Assembly: GCF_001729485.1 (NCBI RefSeq)
Contig: NZ_CP017157.1
Location: forward strand, 5,332,001 to 5,396,000
DNA length: 64,000 nt
Reading direction: 5' to 3'
From: Streptomyces lydicus
GTDB lineage: Bacteria > Actinomycetota > Actinomycetes > Streptomycetales > Streptomycetaceae
Shown: positions 60,971-64,000 of the stretch, in pieces
Layout: every line of letters starts with the position of its first letter
How positions within the stretch are numbered: position 1 is the first letter of the stretch
Translations under genes and position numbers: made by a program
Notes under the pieces: model-generated
What the model was told of the DNA's origin: nothing
Seen by the model: only the letters and a program-made list of their open reading frames with translations
Databases searched by the model: none

Positions 60971-61885
60971 ATGGACACCATGCGTGAGCGTTTCGCCTCG
61001 GTCACCTCACGGCTGCTGGACGAGGACCCGCGGCTGGCGGTCGTGCTCGCCGACATCGGCGTGGACGGCTTCGCCGCGGCGGCCCGGCGGCATCCGGACC
61101 GGGTGGTGAACGTCGGCATCCGCGAGCAGCTGCTCATCGGGGTGGGCGGCGGACTGGCGCTCACCGGACTGCGGCCGATCATGCACACCTTCGCCAGCTT
61201 TCTGGTGGAACGCCCCTTCGAGCAGGTGAAGCTGGACTTCGGCCACCAGGGCGTGGGCGGGGTACTGGTGAGTGCCGGCGCCTCCTACGACTGGCCGAGC
61301 GGCGGCTTCACCCACATGGCGCCGGGCGATGTGGCGCTGCTGGACACCCTCGACGACTGGACCGTGCATGTCCCCGGGCACCCGGACGAGGCCGAGGCGC
61401 TGCTGCGGCACGCCGCGGCGGCCGGTGACGACCGGGTCTACGTGCGGCTGTCGGTGCAGACCAACAGTGCGCCACGGGCGGTGGACGGGGCGCGCTTCTC
61501 GCGGCTGCGGGAGGGCCGCCGCGGGGTGGTCGTCGCCGTCGGCCCGCTGCTGGACAACGTGCTCGCCGCGACCGAGGGCATGGACGTGACCGTGCTGTAC
61601 GCGACGACCGTACGGCCCTTCGACGGCGCGGCGTTGCGCGCGGCGACCGGGCTGGCGGACGCCGCGGACGTGGTGCTCGTGGAGCCGTATCTGGCGGGGA
61701 CCTCGACGCGGTTCGCCAACGACGCGCTGGCGGACCGCCCGCACCGGGTGCTGGGGCTCGGCGTCGGCCGCCGGGAGCTGCGCCGGTACGGGCAGCTCGA
61801 CGAGCACCTGGCGGCGCACGGACTGGACCCGCGCGGGCTGCGCGAGCGGATCGCCGGATTCCTGACCTCGGCCGCGCGGGCGTAG
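60971..61885 (+). CDS. Transketolase, C-terminal (pyrimidine-binding) subunit
   Basis: A 304-residue protein equal to the middle and C-terminal thirds of transketolase: VVNVGIREQLLIGVGGGLALTG (catalytic Glu in IRE), FASFLVERPFEQVKLDF, and a C-terminal fold with VVVAVGPLLDN and VLYATTVRPFDGAAL. It pairs with the N-terminal subunit. ATG at 60971, with a GTG one codon before it; GAGAGGG lies upstream. It ends opposite a monoacylglycerol-lipase-like gene, with a hairpin between. Confidence 0.92.
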   Translation: MDTMRERFASVTSRLLDEDPRLAVVLADIGVDGFAAAARRHPDRVVNVGIREQLLIGVGGGLALTGLRPIMHTFASFLVERPFEQVKLDFGHQGVGGVLVSAGASYDWPSGGFTHMAPGDVALLDTLDDWTVHVPGHPDEAEALLRHAAAAGDDRVYVRLSVQTNSAPRAVDGARFSRLREGRRGVVVAVGPLLDNVLAATEGMDVTVLYATTVRPFDGAALRAATGLADAADVVLVEPYLAGTSTRFANDALADRPHRVLGLGVGRRELRRYGQLDEHLAAHGLDPRGLRERIAGFLTSAARA

Positions 61886-61917
61886 GGCGGGGCTCCGGCC
61901 ACGGGGTCCGCGACGGG

Positions 61918-61940
61918 CCGCGCCCGGAGCCCGGGCGCGG
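61918..61940. terminator. Hairpin between transketolase and hydrolase genes
   Basis: A perfect 9-bp stem (CCGCGCCCG, 61918-61926, with 61932-61940) and 5-base loop lies in the 70-bp gap between converging genes. Confidence 0.55.
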
Positions 61941-61955
61941 ACACCGGCGACGGGG

Positions 61956-62879
61956 TCAGACGTGCTTGTCGAGCCAGCTCAGCAGGTCCTGCTGGACCTC
62001 GTCGCGGTTGGTCTCGTTGAGGATCTCGTGGCGGGCGTCCGGATAAGCCCGCCAGGTCAGCTCCCGGATTCCCAGGTAGCGGAAGTCCTCCAGGAGTTCA
62101 TGGATCAGGGTCAGTCCCTGGTGGCAGGGGTCCAGCTCGCCCACCGCGACGTGGACCGGCAGCCCGCGCGGGATGCGGGCGAGGTTCTCCGGGTCGTTGA
62201 TCTTGCGGATGGCGCGTACCCAGTCCAGGGCGAGGCCCGCGCTGAACGGGAAGCCGCAGTCCTCGTCGGCGACGTAGGCGTCCACCTCGGCCGGGTCGCG
62301 GGACAGCCACTCGTAGCCGGTGCGGTGCGGGAAGGCGTCGTTGAAGGAGCTGAAGGTGCGCGGGATGAAGGAGGACGGTGCGGTGCGGCCGTGCTCGGCG
62401 CTCTCCCGCTCCAGGTCGGCGACGGCGGACTCGATGTCCAGGCCGGGCAGGGTGCGGAAGGTGCCGCTGAGGATCAGTCCGGCCAGGTCGGCGCCGTACT
62501 CCTGGGCGTAGTCGCGGGCCAGCATCGAGCCCATGCTGTGGCCGAGCAGGACCAGCGGGACGCCCGGGTGGGCGGCGGCCACGTGGTTGCCGATGCCCTT
62601 CAGGTCGCTGACGATCGCCCGCCAGGCGTCCTCGCCGACCACCCCGCGGCCACCGGTGGAGGGGGCGGTGGCACCGTGCCCCCGGTGGTCGGAGGCGATC
62701 ACTCCGTAGCCGTGACCGGCGAGGAAGCGGGCGAAGCGGTCATAGCGCCTGCCGTGCTCGGCTGCGCCGTGGGCGATCTGGACGAGGGCGCGCGGAAGGC
62801 CGGACTCGGGGAGCCAGGTGTAGGTGGCGATCCGTGCGCCGTCCGGAGCCTGGTGGAAGTCCTGCTGCAGGGCCTGCAT
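61956..62879 (-). CDS. Monoacylglycerol-lipase-like alpha/beta hydrolase
   Basis: A 307-residue hydrolase of the serine aminopeptidase/Hydrolase_4 (monoacylglycerol lipase) type. VQIAHGAAEHGRRYDRFARFL holds the HG oxyanion region, GHSMGSMLARDYA the nucleophile, with Asp in VGELDPCHQG and His in YPDARHEILNETN. The latter phrase is very typical of MGL relatives. It probably cleaves monoglycerides or lysophospholipid-like esters. The ATG at 62879 has AGGAGA nine bases upstream; longer frames are rejected. Confidence 0.92.
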   Translation of the reverse strand: MQALQQDFHQAPDGARIATYTWLPESGLPRALVQIAHGAAEHGRRYDRFARFLAGHGYGVIASDHRGHGATAPSTGGRGVVGEDAWRAIVSDLKGIGNHVAAAHPGVPLVLLGHSMGSMLARDYAQEYGADLAGLILSGTFRTLPGLDIESAVADLERESAEHGRTAPSSFIPRTFSSFNDAFPHRTGYEWLSRDPAEVDAYVADEDCGFPFSAGLALDWVRAIRKINDPENLARIPRGLPVHVAVGELDPCHQGLTLIHELLEDFRYLGIRELTWRAYPDARHEILNETNRDEVQQDLLSWLDKHV

Positions 62880-63070
62880 GGCGTCGTCTCCTGACTGCCG
62901 GGGTGGTGGCTGACGCGGGGTCGGCGCCCACTCTTCCGCTCCGGACGGCGGCGCGCCACGGGGCGCGCGTGACGGGGTTGACCCGCCGCCCGCGCGGCGT
63001 GACACGATCAGCCGGTTCCTTTCAGCTGCCCGTGCCGCAACTCCCTTCCACAGGAGGATCGTTGGACACC

Positions 63071-64000
63071 ATGGACCGTTGTGAGAACCCGTCCGAAGAG
63101 CCCGGCTCCACGGACCCGGCCGGCGCGCCGCACCGTACGCCGCTGTCCCGCCGCCGCTTCCTTCAGGGCACCGCCTCGGCCGCCGCCGCGGCGGGGCTGG
63201 CCGGCGTCACCGCCGCCCCCTCCGCGGCCCAGGAGGCCGGCGGCGCCGTCAGCCGGCTCTCCTTCACCGCCGCCACCAACGGCGCGGCCTCTCTCGCACC
63301 GGCCGGCGACCGGCTCGTCGTCGAGGTCCAGAACGTCCTGTGGTCGCTGCCACGGGCCGGCGGCGACGCGGTGGCACTGACCCCGCCCGATCTGGAACCC
63401 ACCCGTCCGGTGCACTCCCCCGACGGCCGCCACCTCGCGCTGTGCGCCTACCGGGGCGGCAACTTCCACCTGTGGACGCTCGCCCCCGACGGCTCCGGGC
63501 TGCGGCAGCTGACCGACGGGCCCTGGGACGACCGCGGACCCGCCTGGTCGCCCGACGGGACCCGGCTCGCCTTCGCCTCCGAACGGGGCGGCGACGCGGT
63601 GACCGGCAGCCCCTACCGGATCTGGGTGCTGGAGGTCGGAACGGGCCGGCTGACCCGGGTGACCGGACTGCCCGGCCAGGACGGCCCCCAACAGGACGGC
63701 TCCTGGGAGGACTTCGACCCCTGCTGGTCACCGGACGGGGCACGGATCCTCTTCGTACGGGGACGGGTGTCGGGCAGCGTCCTGCTCTCCCGCACGGTGG
63801 CCTCGGTGCCGGCCGACGGCGGCGGCGCGGCGCGCGTCGAGCACACCGAGACGGCGACCGCCCAGGTGATGGTGCCGACCCTGTCCCCCTCCGGGCGGCT
63901 GGCCTATCTGCGGACCACCGACTACCCGGGCCCCACCTGCACGCTCGTGGTGGACGGCGAGCCGGTCGCGGTCGACGGCGACGTGGAGCCGGTACCGCCG
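63071..64000 (+). CDS. Tat-exported TolB-like beta-propeller protein (partial)
   Basis: The first 310 codons of a gene that leaves the right edge. A twin-arginine signal (LSRRRFLQGTASAAAAAGLAG) is followed by PD40/TolB-type blades: PVHSPDGRHLALCAYRGGN, GPAWSPDGTRLAFASERGG, FDPCWSPDGARILFVRG and VPTLSPSGRLAYLRTTD. Such propellers often precede a C-terminal amidohydrolase or peptidase domain, which would lie outside. A strong AGGAGG lies upstream; a TTG at 63062 is nearer to it, so that codon could be the true start. Confidence 0.85.
   Translation, partial: MDRCENPSEEPGSTDPAGAPHRTPLSRRRFLQGTASAAAAAGLAGVTAAPSAAQEAGGAVSRLSFTAATNGAASLAPAGDRLVVEVQNVLWSLPRAGGDAVALTPPDLEPTRPVHSPDGRHLALCAYRGGNFHLWTLAPDGSGLRQLTDGPWDDRGPAWSPDGTRLAFASERGGDAVTGSPYRIWVLEVGTGRLTRVTGLPGQDGPQQDGSWEDFDPCWSPDGARILFVRGRVSGSVLLSRTVASVPADGGGAARVEHTETATAQVMVPTLSPSGRLAYLRTTDYPGPTCTLVVDGEPVAVDGDVEPVPP

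Overview
The window reads as a piece of the chromosome of a Streptomyces-like actinomycete. It is very GC-rich, almost all codons in real genes end in G or C, starts are often GTG, many neighbouring genes overlap by 4 bp (GTGA/ATGA), and the families are typical of that group: class I P450 with ferredoxin, Tat-exported hydrolases, SpoIIE-type phosphatase, MAB_1171c membrane protein, a ROK regulator and many TetR regulators. About 55 protein genes, one tRNA-Pro(GGG), one gene remnant and several terminators and operator-like palindromes can be supported. There is no CRISPR array, transposase, integrase, rRNA or large PKS/NRPS gene.

Layout. 1-3.6 kb: a minus-strand TetR, cytochrome P450, ferredoxin and ferredoxin reductase form a complete P450 redox system (the reductase runs off the left edge). 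3.7-8.9 kb: a CapA-type lipoprotein, an alpha/beta hydrolase, a PD-(D/E)xK nuclease fused to a TerD domain, and a DUF1330 protein. 9-17.5 kb: glycan-degrading enzymes (GH36 alpha-galactosidase, Tat-exported GH105, exported GH29 fucosidase with PA14), interrupted by a deazaflavin-oxidoreductase/hemerythrin fusion and an acyl-CoA ligase. 17.6-18.4 kb: a gene-poor gap with a broken TIGR03086-type gene and a 56-residue ORF with a strong ribosome site. 18.4-32.7 kb: lipase maturation factor homologue, TPR protein, seven-bladed lactonase, amino-acid permease, a PaaX regulator divergent from an AidB-like acyl-CoA dehydrogenase and a crotonase, DUF1990, methyltransferase, Tat phosphoesterase, succinate-semialdehyde dehydrogenase, a proline-rich small protein and an L,D-transpeptidase-fold protein.

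32.7-41.5 kb: a peptide ABC importer operon (lipoprotein, two permeases, one polypeptide carrying both ATPases), divergent from a ROK regulator and an M81/MlrC-type peptidase; together they suggest uptake and cleavage of an unusual peptide. 41.5-44.5 kb: hydrolase/TetR divergent pair and an MFS exporter. 44.6-49.3 kb: an amidohydrolase and a divergent glutamine-synthetase homologue (a split version of fungal FluG) and a PAS-GAF-PP2C-ATPase signalling protein. 49.5-52.8 kb: a regulator with two different HTH domains followed by three genes matching the L-carnitine to glycine-betaine pathway. 53-55.3 kb: DUF427, a zinc-ribbon DUF309 protein and a D,D-carboxypeptidase. 55.4-59.2 kb: a minus-strand operon XRE regulator, ImmA/IrrE metalloprotease, MAB_1171c membrane protein, then P450. 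59.5-64 kb: tRNA-Pro, a YiaA-type membrane protein behind a perfect palindrome, a split transketolase behind a SoxR-box-like dyad, a monoacylglycerol-lipase-like hydrolase and the start of a Tat-exported beta-propeller protein.

The most interesting candidates are the XRE/ImmA/MAB_1171c/P450 operon, the nuclease-TerD fusion, the SoxR-like control of the split transketolase, the carnitine operon with its double-HTH regulator, and the small ORF at 17845-18015. Starts were chosen from ribosome-binding sites and family length; functions are family-level unless stated.
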